Source: Metridium senile
Lineage: Eukaryota > Cnidaria > Anthozoa > Actiniaria > Metridiidae
Direction of reading: 5' to 3'
Assembly: GCA_949775045.1 (NCBI GenBank)
Contig: OX459097.1
Coordinates: 13,474,710-13,538,709, forward strand
Length of the DNA stretch: 64,000 bases
Part shown: positions 1-10,938 of the stretch, one piece after another
Layout of the letters: the number at the start of each line of letters is the position of its first letter
Position numbering within the stretch: the first letter of the stretch is position 1
The notes under the pieces: model-generated
Database searches by the model: none
Told to the model about the DNA's origin: nothing
Seen by the model: the letters and a program-made list of their open reading frames with translations, nothing else
Program-made: the position numbers and the translations under genes

Positions 1-788
1 GGACTGTGCGGCGGACCAGACAACGTTTTTTGGATTAGGTGTATAAACGAGCGGTCACTGAATGGCATTGCAGTTTATCTCATCCATTTATTTGCACTTA
101 CTAACCTTTATCAGTTGAATAACTTTTTTTGTGACTTCGGCGTTTGTGGGAAGACACGGCAACAGCCACACTCCTATTTAAAGAGAAGTTAAAAACACAT
201 GTAAAATATTAAAAGACAATAGGGCTGAGATTTAATTAGCATGCACAATAAAAACTCTTACTTTGAGGACTCTTTGTCCGAATCACTACTTGAGGAAGAT
301 CTTCTCTTACCTAAAGTATGAGTAAACATACCATTACCAAACGGATGTCGACGCACATAAATAATAACACAAATCAGTATATGTATGAATTAAATGTACA
401 AAATATACATGGCAATAACACCATAAAATTACCTTGTACAACGTCAGAATATGTAATGTCCATTGTTGTCAACTAGGCAGTTTATCCAAATGAATTGCAA
501 CTTACAATAACTTTTGACGTTATGTATTTCAAAGCCGGACTCGGAAAGGTGAACAGGTCAGTATTGTGAAATAAAAAATGAACTCGTTATCATGATAACA
601 GATAAGAAACCATAGATAAACTATCAGTGTTAACCTGAAGTACGTAGACATGGTTTTGTTTTACTAAGCTGAATATATATAAGAGACCACGAACAAGCCA
701 TAAAATCCTTGTTTAATTTCTGAAGCTGCTCACAAGATAAAAATAGTAAATAAAAGAAATCAAATGTGTGTCACGAAAAATTGGGCCT
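1..788. other. AT-rich sequence without recognised gene
   Basis: The first 45 bases resemble the end of the TACACC MITE family (GGATTAGGTGTAT). The rest shows no coding similarity that I can support. Confidence 0.3.
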
Positions 789-845
789 CGTCCATCGTCC
801 ATCGTCCAACGTCCATCGTCCATCGTCCATCGTCCATCGTCCATG
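789..845. repeat. Heptamer minisatellite (TCCATCG)n
   Basis: About eight tandem TCCATCG units, one variant, followed at 853-887 by an (AAT)n microsatellite. Confidence 0.9.
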
Positions 846-851
846 AGTCCA

Positions 852-887
<36 letters not shown>

Positions 888-909
888 GTAATTTGACAGT
901 TTTAAATTA

Positions 910-1287
910 ATTAATTTTGATTATTAAAGAACAAACTAAAAATCTTTTATGATTGACATACGTGACTTCATCACTGTTATTTCACCAGCCAAATTTAATT
1001 AAATTTGATTAAAATTAAAACAAACTAAAAATCTTTTATGATCGACATACGTGACTTCATCACTGTTATTTCATCAGTCAAATTAATTAATTTTGATTAA
1101 AATTAAAACAAACTAAAAAAATATGTTATGATTTACATACGCAACTTCATCACTGTTATTTCATCAGTCAAATTAATTAATTTTGATTAAAATTAAAACA
1201 AACTAAAAAAATATGTTATGATTGACATAAGTGACTTCATCACTGTTAATATTTCACCAGTCAAATTAATCAATTTTGATTAATTAA
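910..1287. repeat. Tandem repeat, about 89 bp x 4
   Basis: Copies begin ACAAACTAAA at 931, 1020, 1108 and 1198. Each contains GACTTCATCACTGTTATTTC and an AATTAATTAATTTTGATT linker. Confidence 0.9.
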
Positions 1288-1836
1288 TGGAGAAAAGGGA
1301 TCAATTAGTTTTTCCGTCTGTATTAAACTATGCATGTGATCGTAGCGTAATCATGAGTATGGCTAGCCATCTGAAGCAATATAATTAATCCTAGTAATGT
1401 CCTAGTAATATAGGTTTGATTTCAGTGAACCAATATTTGGCTTGGGGTCAGTAATTTCATTATTTTACTGATTATTTTACTGATACCGAAGTTATTAGGT
1501 GTCTGATGTGTGATCTCTTTTAATACCCTGAAAAGCTTTTTTGAGTTATTACAGTTCACTCTCTCGTAAGGGACCACCCTCGGACCAGAAGAAAGTGGTC
1601 GCTTACGAGAACGTTAACACAGGAATCCCAAACAACGAGAACCCGTGAAACACACTTTAGTGTATTACTCTTTAATGCACCTTACTCTATGTACGCGTTC
1701 TTTTGTTGTTATTTAGCCTTTATTTTACTATCAAACTTTAACTATGCTACACTTTATTTCATGGGCTAATGAAAACCACTCTAATTTAATCTAATTTAAT
1801 CTCAAATAATCTTTTGTTTGCACGAAACCAATCTTT

Positions 1837-1985
1837 GCGGGATTATGGGATATATAAGGGTTTACGGGATATATACGGGATTATGGGATATATATGGAAT
1901 TATGGGATATATATGGAATTATGGGATATATACGGGATATATACGGGATTACGGGATATATACGGGATTATGGGATATATATTGG
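1837..1985. repeat. GGGATATATA minisatellite
   Basis: Tandem GGGATTATGGGATATATA-type units of about 11 to 18 bp. Confidence 0.85.
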
Positions 1986-2153
1986 AGGAATGGTTGGAGG
2001 ACTGCGTAGTACGGTCACATGCATCGGTGGATATAGCATTGCATTTCTTTGTTCTATTGCCCGGCGTGTGCAATCGATAAGAATCGATATCGGAAAACCG
2101 ATCGATAAATCGATATTTTAATTTTAATTGATATCGATTAAACGATGCATTCT

Positions 2154-2437
2154 CCCGGGGAACTCTTCGGGCGTAAAAGTATCGTGTGTACTCGTCGTAT
2201 CTCTTAAGGGTAAAAAGCAACGATTTGGTATCTTTTAGGGTATAAAAATTGAAATTTCGACATTTCTTGGTATTTTTAAGTGTATCAAAAAGTACAATCC
2301 AATCGCGTCTGTACATGTGCGCATTCTTTCGTTTTATTCTAAAAATCGTCACACCCTTTTTAAAGGACTTTCCCAGTATCTTTTAAAGGTGTTTTTGAAA
2401 TGTCCCGTCGAGCATACCCGATACTTTTACCCCCGGG
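2154..2437. mobile_element. CCCGGG-type MITE, copy 1
   Basis: Ends are CCCGGGG and CCCCCGGG, with inner inverted arms GTAAAAGTATCG. The interior repeats TATCTTTTAGGGTA-like units, as in the copies at 9075 and 10447. The 8-bp flanks (TGCATTCT, TACATTCA) match at six positions. A 26-base C run follows at 2447-2472. Confidence 0.6.
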
Positions 2438-2621
2438 TACATTCATCCCCCCCCCCCCCCCCCCCCCCCCCCAGCCATTTTCAGTGTGCATGCAACGCTT
2501 CAAGTTGCGGGAGAGACTACACAAGATGGCAAAATGGGATAGGGGATAGGATCTGGAGCGGGATAGCGATACAATAACTGGACGCTAATATACCGGGATA
2601 ACAAGTCCCCGTGTAGAGATT

Positions 2622-3062
2622 ACTAATTCTCTACTTTCACATAATCATAATGCCTTCTGTTTTTGGGAAGTAGATATTGTAATTCAAATTTGTTTAAAAG
2701 TGAATGGTCTGGTTCTAGGTGTAATCGATGTAGATGAGGTGTGATCGTCCGGGTTTGTGAGGTCTTGAGAAAGATCAACCAGGAGCCCATGTAATGGTAA
2801 TGGGCTCCTGGAAAGACTGATGGTGTTAATGACGGACGTTTCGACAACCTGATCAGAAGTCATCTTCATAGTAACGAAATACTGAAGATGGCTTTCACCC
2901 AGGTTGTCGAAACGTCAGACATCAACACCATCAGTCTTTCAAAAGACTACACTACCCCAGACGGTCACTCATATACCTCATCTACATTGATTAGAATAGC
3001 TGCCCCCCCCCCCCCCCCCCAAAACAGAAGGCATTATGGTTATTGTAAAAGTAGAGAATAGT
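2622..3062. mobile_element. Inverted pair of retroelement ends
   Basis: Arms 2622-2664 and 3021-3062 share AATGCCTTCTGTTTT and CTCTACTTT. Inner arms around 2812-2860 and 2900-2940 share AAGACTGATGGTGTT and GACGTTTCGACAACCTG. The motif CAGGTTGTCGAAACGTC occurs on both strands. It lies 26 bp before the DUF885 exon at 3089. Confidence 0.6.
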
Positions 3063-3088
3063 CACTTTTTTCTGTTTACGTTTACTAG

Positions 3089-6000
3089 GTGTCTTTCACG
3101 AAAAGTCAACACAAGAAATGCTATCGCCCGACTATTACTCAAACATAACAACCGCCATGAACGATGAATGGAAGAAGTCACATAACGGCAAGACTGTACA
3201 AGACTCGGTGAAACAATACTTGCTGGAGAATATCGGCAAACCAGTAGTGGAGATGCTAAGGTGAAGTATACATTGAACCCCTCACAGGGGGGAGGGGGGG
3301 GGGGGGAGGTGTTCCCCATAAGTAAAATAATTGTCTCCCTAAAATGTTTTACCTTATGCTCCCATGATCCGGCCCTAAAAAACTATTGTTTTATCCTATT
3401 TTGCTCCCTTGTTCCCTAAAAATAAATGCCCGTGCTCCTTTGATCCCTAAAACCACTGGGAGGGGCTCCTATGGATAGTAGTAATACCAATAATGATCAT
3501 GGTTAACATAACGATAGACGGATAATGAACACGATAACAATATATAATGATAACAATAACGATATATATGTATATAATGATAACGATATGTAATGATATA
3601 TAAACGATATATAATATTAACAATAACGATATATATGTATATAATGATAACGATATATAATGATATGCAATCATGATAACAATATGTAATGATATATAAA
3701 CGATATATAATATTGACAATAACGACATATATGTATATAATGATAACGATATATAATGATAACGATATACAATGATATGTAATGATAACGATATGTAATG
3801 ATAACGATATACAATGATATATAAACGATATATAATATTAACAATAACGACATATATGTATATAATGATAACTATATATAATGATAACGATATACAATGA
3901 TATGCAATGATAACGATATGTAATGATAACGATATGTAATGATAACGATATGTAATGATAGGGGGTGTCCCAATTGAAAATGAAAGGCTCTTGTGGTGTT
4001 AGGGGGTGTAATCATGCAAGAGCAGAGAACAGAGATTCTAGAACAGTATATTGTCGTTACAAAGGGGGACTCCCTGGAACCGTTTGATCTCCCCCTGTAT
4101 CTTCCCCTTACTGATACTAAAACAATACTCTAATATGCTGCAGATACATCAAGGAAGACCATTTACCACACTGCGTCAACAGTACAGTATCCAGCGGTCT
4201 TGCTAGTCTGCCTTTAATGTACGTCTACACTAACAGTGTCAAGAACACATCCTGGCCAACAGACCCCAACCTACCCCTGAAAGGTGGAAAATTGGACGGC
4301 AAGAAAGCTTATGAGGCAATCCTCCCGTTCTTTACCACTAACGATGACACGCCCATGCAGGTGCATAAACTAGGGTATGAAATGCTGGCCAAGCTATATC
4401 CACAGGTAAAGCAAAACATACACGTGTATATGGGTGACCCACACTCACTAGTTAACTATTGAAGAAATAGAAAACGAGGCAGCGTGCTCTATCGTGTTAT
4501 ATATAAAGCGCGCGAGAACTTTAAGATGAGAGAAGCGTTTCTTGAATCTTCTTAAAATTCCCAAGTGCTCTATTTCTTTTATAAAATATTCAGTAGTTAA
4601 AACTTAACGACTGTTGATTTATAGAGAACGTTCCTCACCCAATCATAACGCGCGATTTATAATATACACTTAATGACTGGTCCCGAGGGAAACAGTTAGT
4701 TTTGTTTCCCGAGAATCTCAGTGTTTCACGAGGCTCCGGCCGAGGGAAACATTGAGATTCGAGCGAAACAAAACTAACTGGTTTCCCGAGGGATCAGTCA
4801 TTAAGGGTTTTGTTATATAGCTAATTAATCATTTTAGACAAGTAAATTAAGAAAATTTGAATTATTATTCAATGCGCTGGGCACTTGTATCCTGGTCGGG
4901 ATACAGTTAGATTTAACTAATATCACGTGAGCATCTATTAACCAATGAGAATGCTCGTTATATAGTCAAAATGATTAGCTATATAACAACAAATATTGTA
5001 TAATTTAGCACACAACAAAACACGGAAAAAAAACCTTGAGGCATGACAGAGAGCAACATGCACATGAAAACAAACTTTGTTCACTTGTCGCCTGCCCCGC
5101 CGAACCAGGTCTCCCATGATATCTTATATAGAGGTGTTTATTTCAGGCTGTACAAGTTGCAAAAGAAGTAACAAACATTACCAATGAAACTGAAGCTATC
5201 AAAGTGTTTCGAGCCAAGCTTAGTTCTAGAGATATGTTTTTCAATAAAGACCCTATACCAGACAATGAAATGGGTGACGAGGCGTTTAGTAGGTGCAGTA
5301 ATATAGAAGATGCCAAGAAGAATTGCCCTAAACGATGGGAAGCCATACAAGAATGGTTTAAGGAAGCTAGAATGGTAAGAGAGTGTATAATAGTGGTAAA
5401 ATAGAAGTGTAGCCTGCGTCACATCCAAATTTTTTCTCGAGAAAAAGTGTGGATGTGATGTGGGCTAGGGAAAAGATGCGTATATACTAAACAGGCCAAA
5501 TGATTCGAACGATTAATCAGTCCGTTAACCATTATATAATGAAATACAGATACATAGAAAAATATCATATGCCCTTAGCGGGAATTGAGCCCCACGGTTT
5601 CGGCTTTCTAGTCTGATGTGTTAACCACTACACCACAAGGACCAACCACGCTGGATACGCAGCCAGACAATGTAGGGCAACATGATTCTACTTAATATCT
5701 CATATTCATCATCAATGACCTTTATAATTTTAACAAATTAGTCAAATTCCACGACCAAATGATCGATTATTTATATTCCAGGCCATGAGTTTACTGGCTC
5801 CAAAGGTCGCCACCATGTTTTACTACACTGGCGACAAAGACACAGTACCTAATTGTCCAGTCGACCTAAAACCAGATCTCAACCCAACAAGTGGCATTCA
5901 GAGCTACGATAGCAGTGATAAAAACTGCAAACACCCAGCGGTATACAATATACCATTCTTTTTGAAGAACTTGGGCCCGAGGTACTCGGAATGGAGTGTC

Positions 6001-8542
6001 AATGCTCACGAATCACGACCTGGACATCACATACAGGTAGGTTGTGGAAACATCACACAGGCTCACGTAATCGTAGTCAAGGGAGTCGTCAGTATGAATA
6101 AGCGTGAACCCAGCTCACACACGTGTGGAAACGCTACATTCACACGTTAACGTAAGGAAGTCGTATGAATATACTCCCTTCATTTAGTGCGAAGCTAGTA
6201 TCACATACAGGTCATGATGTTGTGGAAACGCTACATTCACGCTCACGTTAACGTAAAGGAGTCGTGTGCATACTCCCTTCATTAAGAGCGAAGCTACAAT
6301 CTTAGACAAAATGTTATTTTTGGTAAAGACTGCACAAATACATATTTTGGTCTGTAAAATCGCCCCCCTTCCACATGTATACACGCAAGTTACTATGCTA
6401 ACGGAAGTGAGTCGTTAATATCACAAAGATTGAATGTGAGAGCGTTTAATTGTGCATTTTATAGCTGCTTAAAAGGTGATTTTACGTAAGCATAAACGCG
6501 TCATGATCACAAGAAACCCGATCATAGAATGCACAATTCAGTAATTACAACCCAACCCTTTTGAGACAGCAGTAAAGCAAATAAAGACTTAAAGTATCTC
6601 AACCAGAAGACAAGTATTTATATTTTTTATTCAAGTACAACTTATTATTAATAGGCTCATTACAGAAGTCTATATGAATACACTGATAAGATCAAACTCA
6701 AATGTGTGTGTTTTTACTTATTTAATTTAATAACTTCCACCAGAACAAAATATGTATATACAGATAATAAAAAAAATAAAGTAATAATAATATTAATAAT
6801 AAAGACTATGGTGTGGGACAGCACAACAGAGCGAGGCTCCAATTTAAGTGCACCCGAATATATCATTGTAAAAACACTAAAATAGACTATATAAAATATC
6901 TATACTTATATATACTATATATATTTTCCATACTTGACAGATCCAAGGAAACATTGAAAACTTCAAAGATGACTGTCACGGTACAATCGCCTGGCTTAAT
7001 AATCGGTTAAAATATACCGCATTTATGGAGGGATGGGCGTTATATGCAGAAAACCCTGTCATTGCTGAGGACACAGATACTTACAAGAACGAACCTATGC
7101 AGAAATACGGCATGCTTAAGTGGCAGGTAATGATTTTGTTTAATTTTTTTTATTGATTTTTTTTATTTGTTTATATCGAAACGTTTAGCTAATGATAGGA
7201 AAGATGGTAGCCTGAGAAAAGAGACGTTGTTTCGCTCCTCGTCCTTAGTTTCGCAGGGGGACGAGGAGCGAAACAACGTCTGTTTTCTTAGGCTAGAAAG
7301 ATGGAAGAAAACAAAAATAGAAAGAGAGTCAATGAAGAAATATGCAAAGGAATATTACAGCATAACGCGCCTTACCGTGGCCACCCAATTAAAGTTTTGT
7401 ACAAGTTAGCTTAGCGTTCAAAAGTTTCTCTTTTCAAATTATTTGCTACACCTTTTCAAACTTAAACATCCTGGGAGGCTTTTTAGACACTTATAAACTT
7501 CAATCTTGTCCTCGCTTTGAACATTTAAAAGTGTTTACCGTTTGACAATCGGCGTGTCTTTTGTATTAAGGTATTTTCGCTGTCTGATTGGTTAACTTGT
7601 ACAAAACTTTAATTAGGTGGCCACGGTAAGGTGCGTCGCGCTGTAATAAGAATCCAAATAAATCAATAAATCGTGAGGGGAGAGGGAGGGAGAAAGAAAG
7701 TATGAAAACGAAGGATGGAAACTAAGGAACGAATAAAGTATGGTAGTGAGGGAACAAAGGAAGGAATAAAGTATGGTAGTGAGGGAACAAAGGAAGGAAT
7801 AAAGTATGGTAGTGAGGGAACAAAGGAAGGAATAAACTATGGTAGTGAGGGAACAAAGGAAGGAATAAAGTATGGTAGTGAGGGCCGAACAAAGGAAGGA
7901 ATAAAGTATGGTAGGGAGGGAACAAAGGAAGGAATAAAGTATGGTAGGGAGGGAACAAAGGAAGAAATAAACTATGGTAGTGAGGGAACAAAGGAAGAAG
8001 AAATGTAGAGAGGAAAGAAATTAAATATATAAAATTACGGATTATCCCAGTTAAACAACACGATTCTAATATAGTTTCAATACCTTGTATCCCACCAGAT
8101 CTGGCGCGCAATTCGTCTTATTGTCGATACTGGTCTTCACTATACCGGCATGACTCGGGCCGAGGCCATTAAGCTGTTTGACGAAAAGGCCTGGGACGGT
8201 TCTGACTTCACAGAAAAGGAAGTTACTCGCTACCAAAGTGTCTTTGGCCAGGCAACGGCTTACATGATTGGCCAACTCGACATTAAGAAGGCTCGCAAGT
8301 ATGCAACTGATAATCTAGGGGATAAATTTGATATCAAAGAGTTCCATTATCAAGTGCTGTCCCAGGGTGCATCACCGCTCGCGTACCTATCTGACCACAT
8401 CAAGCGGTTTGTTGAGTGCAAGAAGGATTCTGGGAAGGCTGGGTGTGATGACATTCTTAACCCGCCTAAGATGGGTGGTAAGGGCGGGCATCAATCGGCA
8501 GAATACCACGAAGACTACCAACATACGGCCCACTATGCTTAA
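3089..8542 (+). CDS. DUF885 family zinc-peptidase-like protein (5' partial)
   Basis: Six exons join in frame: 3089-3260, 4144-4405, 5147-5374, 5782-6036, 6941-7126 and 8099-8542 (stop TAA). They give about 514 residues, each exon flanked by AG and GT. Seen: the signature HESRPGHHIQ ends exon 4 (about residues 296-305 of the visible part) and EGWALYAE lies in exon 5 (about 335-342). GLASLP and a TPMQVHKLGYE segment in exon 2 also fit DUF885 (PF05960). Known: the family is mostly bacterial, resembles HExxH-type metallopeptidases and has few characterised members. Inferred: a metal-dependent hydrolase or peptidase; substrate unknown. N-glycosylation-type NxT/NxS sites and several cysteines hint at a secreted or extracellular-facing protein. 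The first visible exon enters in mid-codon, so the N-terminus lies upstream and was not found. The tail is His/Gly rich. Family call is firm; function is not. Confidence 0.85.
3490..3958. repeat. ACGATATATAATGAT low-complexity array
   Basis: Irregular tandem units built of ACGATATATAATGATA and ATTAACAATA inside a DUF885 intron. Minus-strand hydrophobic ORFs here are artefacts of composition. Confidence 0.85.
4669..4806. mobile_element. Foldback MITE
   Basis: Near-perfect palindrome with arms of about 60 bp: TTAATGACTGGTCCCGAGGG at left and its inverse (CCGAGGGATCAGTCATTAA) at right. A second inverted pair (TTGTTATATAGCTAATTAAT / GATTAGCTATATAACAAC) at 4808-4995 adjoins it and may be part of one larger element. 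Confidence 0.8.
5411..5468. mobile_element. TAGCC-type hairpin MITE
   Basis: Arms TAGCCTGCGTCACATCCA and TGGATGTGATGTGGGCTA around a CTCGAG centre; 58 bp, in a DUF885 intron. Confidence 0.65.
5571..5642 (-). pseudogene. tRNA-like sequence (degenerate tRNA or SINE head)
   Basis: On the minus strand a 72-nt stretch has a 7-bp acceptor stem (GTCCTTG with TAAGGGC, including G-T pairs), a D-arm with the A-box-like TGGTGTAGTGGTTAACA and a B-box-like GGCTCAATTCC. The anticodon stem is mispaired and the T-stem has mismatches, so a functional tRNA is unlikely. It lies in a DUF885 intron. It could be an old tRNA pseudogene or the head of a decayed tRNA-derived SINE. Confidence 0.55.
6026..6301. repeat. 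Tandem repeat including a DUF885 exon end
   Basis: Three diverged units of about 100 bp with GTTGTGGAAAC, CTCACGTTAACGTAA and CTCCCTTCATT. The first and third carry ATCACATACAGGT, which in the first is the end of exon 5782-6036 plus its donor. Confidence 0.75.
6302..6940. other. AT-rich intron sequence
   Basis: DUF885 intron without recognised element; contains A/T-only stretches near 6600-6800 and 6880-6925. Confidence 0.4.
7209..7295. mobile_element. TAGCC-type hairpin MITE
   Basis: Arms TAGCCTGAGAAAAGAGACGT and ACGTCTGTTTTCTTAGGCTA with a shared CGAGGAGCGAAACA core; nearly perfect 87-bp hairpin. Confidence 0.8.
7353..7648. mobile_element. MITE with about 55-bp TIRs
   Basis: Left arm has ATTACAGC and CTTACCGTGGCCACC; right arm has GGTGGCCACGGTAAGG and GCTGTAAT. 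The 296-bp element sits in the last DUF885 intron. Confidence 0.8.
7716..8005. repeat. 30-bp tandem repeat x about 9
   Basis: Units GGAATAAAGTATGGTAGTGA plus GGGAACAAA. Because the unit is 10 codons long it yields open frames on both strands; these are not genes. Confidence 0.9.
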
Positions 8543-8559
8543 AGAAATCCAAGACAACC

Positions 8560-8815
8560 TAAGAAAACCAGGATAAGCACTAAACCAGGATTAGCACTGA
8601 ACAAGGATTACCCTGCGAGCAGAGATTTCTTTCTCTCTTACCTGGTAAGAAAAAGGAAACTCTGTTCGCAGGGTAAACAAGGATTAACTCTATAAGTTTT
8701 ATTAAGAGTTCAAACTAACCCAGGATTAACTCTATATGTTTTATTAAGAATTAAACCAGGATGAGCACCAACCCAGGATTAACTCTATAGGATTTATAAA
8801 GAGTTCAACCAGAAA
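8560..8815. repeat. AACCCAGGATTAACTC tandem repeats downstream of DUF885
   Basis: Several imperfect units AACCCAGGATTAACTCTATA and TTTTATTAAGAGTTCAA, interrupted by the hairpin element at 8611. Confidence 0.8.
8611..8675. mobile_element. CCCTGCGAGCAGAG hairpin MITE with 11-bp flanking repeat
   Basis: Arms CCCTGCGAGCAGAGATTTC and GAAACTCTGTTCGCAGGG. It is flanked by AACAAGGATTA on both sides (8600-8610, 8676-8686), which may be a target duplication or part of the host repeat. Confidence 0.65.
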
Positions 8816-9017
8816 AGCAATAACTATTAGGAATAACTTTAGTTATATTACGAGTGAATAATCTGACCCCAAGTGTACTTGTTGCTGATGTGTTATGATC
8901 ATCCTGGTATGTGTTGTCTTGACAACAACAGTGTTATTTTCCGTAATTTATCCTTGTAATATCATATCTGACATGTCTGATATAGTTGTAACTAGACCCA
9001 TTAAAACAACATTCATA

Positions 9018-9023
9018 AATAAA
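9018..9023 (+). terminator. Possible polyadenylation signal of the DUF885 gene
   Basis: AATAAA, 476 bp after the stop codon; a weak call because the region is AT rich. Confidence 0.25.
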
Positions 9024-9074
9024 CTTTTACTTTCCCTAAAAATGTCATGGAACTGTCTTGACTTGTTTTCTGAG

Positions 9075-9352
9075 CCGGGGGCGAGAGAGGGACTTCCATA
9101 GAAAATGGATAGGGGTGCTCGACGGATCTTTTCGGGTCGAAAATAAGATCCTCGCGTACCTTTTAGGGTCTCGAACTGGCACCGTACCTTTTAGGGTCAG
9201 TTTTCGAACTTACGATTATACATATTGAAACATTTTTTAATGTGGTCGTACCTTTTAGGGTCTGAAATCACAATCTGAGTTAATTTATGCGTACCTTTTA
9301 GGGTCATTTTCAAAACCGTCCGTCGAGCACCCCTATCAATTTTTGGAGGGAG
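9075..9352. mobile_element. CCCGGG-type MITE, copy 2 (ends eroded)
   Basis: Clear inner inverted arms ATAGGGGTGCTCGACGGA and TCCGTCGAGCACCCCTAT; outer ends diverged. The interior has four GTACCTTTTAGGGTC units. Confidence 0.7.
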
Positions 9353-9453
9353 CCGTATTCCACAAGTTTGTCTCTCCTGGACTGTTAAATTTCTGACCTC
9401 GCCTGGGCCGTATTCCACAAGTCAGTCTCTCCTGGACTGTTAAATTTCTGGCC
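9350..9453. repeat. Direct repeat, about 59 bp x 2
   Basis: GCCGTATTCCACAAGT and CTCTCCTGGACTGTTAAATT occur twice in tandem. Confidence 0.85.
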
Positions 9454-9621
9454 TATTTCACTTTGTAAATGTCACATTCCAGTTACCTTAATTGTTGGTC
9501 TGCTTGTCCGAGCGACGCTTCAGGTCTCGGTGGTTCTTCGCCTGCGTTTATCTGTGGGGCGATAGCCGCCTCTAGCTCGTCTCTCGCATTTTGTAGTGCT
9601 GTCTGAGGTCTTCAGTACATA

Positions 9622-9888
9622 TTGTGGACGCCTGTGGGAGGTTGGCTCGACATGACGTGGATCTTGAAAACGGTTGACAGTCTCGAAGTGCTCCTCCGTG
9701 GTTTGGACGAGAGTGAACAAAACGGGCGGTTCCCGGTAATATATACAACGCAGGGGATTGTGGGATACCCATTGTTATGTAAATTTCACGCTTTATTTCC
9801 GGTAGATGTATATGAGAACTTGAAGATAAACTTTCAAGATAAACTGCCACAATGTAAACTATTGATTATTGAGGGGGAGATAGGTTAG
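9622..9888 (+). CDS. Unrecognised ORF / possible first exon
   Basis: An 88-codon ORF in a stretch richer in G+C than its surroundings. An internal ATG at 9652 starts a more protein-like segment (MTWILKTVDSLEVLLRGLDE, then an aliphatic/aromatic mix ending LLIIEGEIG). A splice-donor-like ATAG|GTTAGT overlaps its end, so it could be the first exon of a plus-strand gene, but no continuing exon was found before ADPRM. I do not recognise the protein. It could equally be a chance ORF or a remnant of a mobile element. Confidence 0.25.
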   Translation: MWTPVGGWLDMTWILKTVDSLEVLLRGLDESEQNGRFPVIYTTQGIVGYPLLCKFHALFPVDVYENLKINFQDKLPQCKLLIIEGEIG

Positions 9889-9894
9889 TGAGAA

Positions 9895-10125
9895 AAAAAT
9901 CCTTCCAAGGAGAAATCTACCATCAAACCAAGTACTTCAAAGGTTTCCGAACACACGAGAGGGACTTTTTGAGGATTTTGGTTCTCCTCACTTCTCCTCA
10001 CAAAACGAGAAAGAGATGCTGCCAGGGTGATTTGAACGCTGACCCTTCAGTGCCAAATGCTTAATACAATGCCTATCCCAACCCTCACCCTAAACCTAAC
10101 CACTCAGCTACGAAGTGAATTCGGT
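9895..10125 (-). mobile_element. tRNA-derived SINE-like sequence
   Basis: On the minus strand an A-box-like TAGCTGAGTGGTTAGG and a B-box-like GCGTTCAAATCACC are followed by about 120 bp ending GGATTTTTTTCTCAC. An ACCCTAA-like insertion separates the boxes. Boundaries are approximate. Confidence 0.4.
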
Positions 10126-10446
10126 TGGTTGTCCCTCCTTTTTTGTCATATTTAAACGATATGTATAATTAGTATGCACAAAAGGATATCTATATTATAA
10201 TATATACTACCGAAGAGATACGAATACCAGCCGAATTAATTTGCATATCGGAAATTTGAATTTGAATAGAACTCCCCTGACAATCCCGTACACCAAGATA
10301 CTGTCCATCGTGAGCCTATATGGGAAACAAAATGGGAAATGGAAATAGTGGTGATATGGTCACTTACAAGAATGATTGTTCAGAGAGAGTCAACTGAGAG
10401 AGTCAATATAATTTACTCCGACGAAGGGCTAAAAAAGCTCAAAACG

Positions 10447-10756
10447 CCCGGGGGGAGGGTTCTCCCTTTGTCCAAGTGGTAGGGGTGATCGGCGGAGGTC
10501 AGGTTTTGGAAACGACCCCCAAAAGGTACGCACAGACAAAAATATAACTGTTAAAGACTTGTTGATTTCAACCTCTAAAAGGTACGGCAGACAAACTTAC
10601 TTTTTTGAGTAAAAATGACCCTTACAGGTACGGAATCATATAAAGTAACTAATATTCGAGCCAGGACCCTAAAAGGTACGTACAGGAAATATTTCTAACC
10701 CTAAAAGGTACGCCGATCACCCCTACCACTTCGACAAAGGGAGTACACCCCCCGGG
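10447..10756. mobile_element. CCCGGG-type MITE, copy 3 (intact, 8-bp TSD)
   Basis: 310-bp element with TIRs of about 50 bp (CCCGGGGGGAGGGTTCTCCC against GAGTACACCCCCCGGG; inner GGTAGGGGTGATCGGCG). Five internal CTAAAAGGTACG-type units. It is flanked by an exact 8-bp direct repeat TCAAAACG (10439-10446, 10757-10764), as expected for hAT-like insertion. Confidence 0.85.
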
Positions 10757-10938
10757 TCAAAACGTCAGTAAAGTAAAGTTAACATTTGTTACAGTGTTAC
10801 AAATTTCACTCTATTGAAGCAATAAACGAGCAATTTCTGTGGTTTATCGGCGAAATAAACCACGCGGGATGTTGGGAGAACACGAAAAAAGGCCTAAGAA
10901 AATCATGAGCCTCATGCATGGCATATCATGCACGAAAT

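Noticed and set aside
241..317. Possible DUF885 first exon (MHNKNSYFEDSLSESLLEED then a GTATGAGT donor)
   Set aside because: Looks like a cytosolic tail with a dileucine motif, but no linking exon to 3089 could be found, so it is not annotated.
5571..5642. Functional tRNA gene
   Set aside because: Anticodon stem and T-stem are mispaired; kept only as a degenerate tRNA-like sequence.
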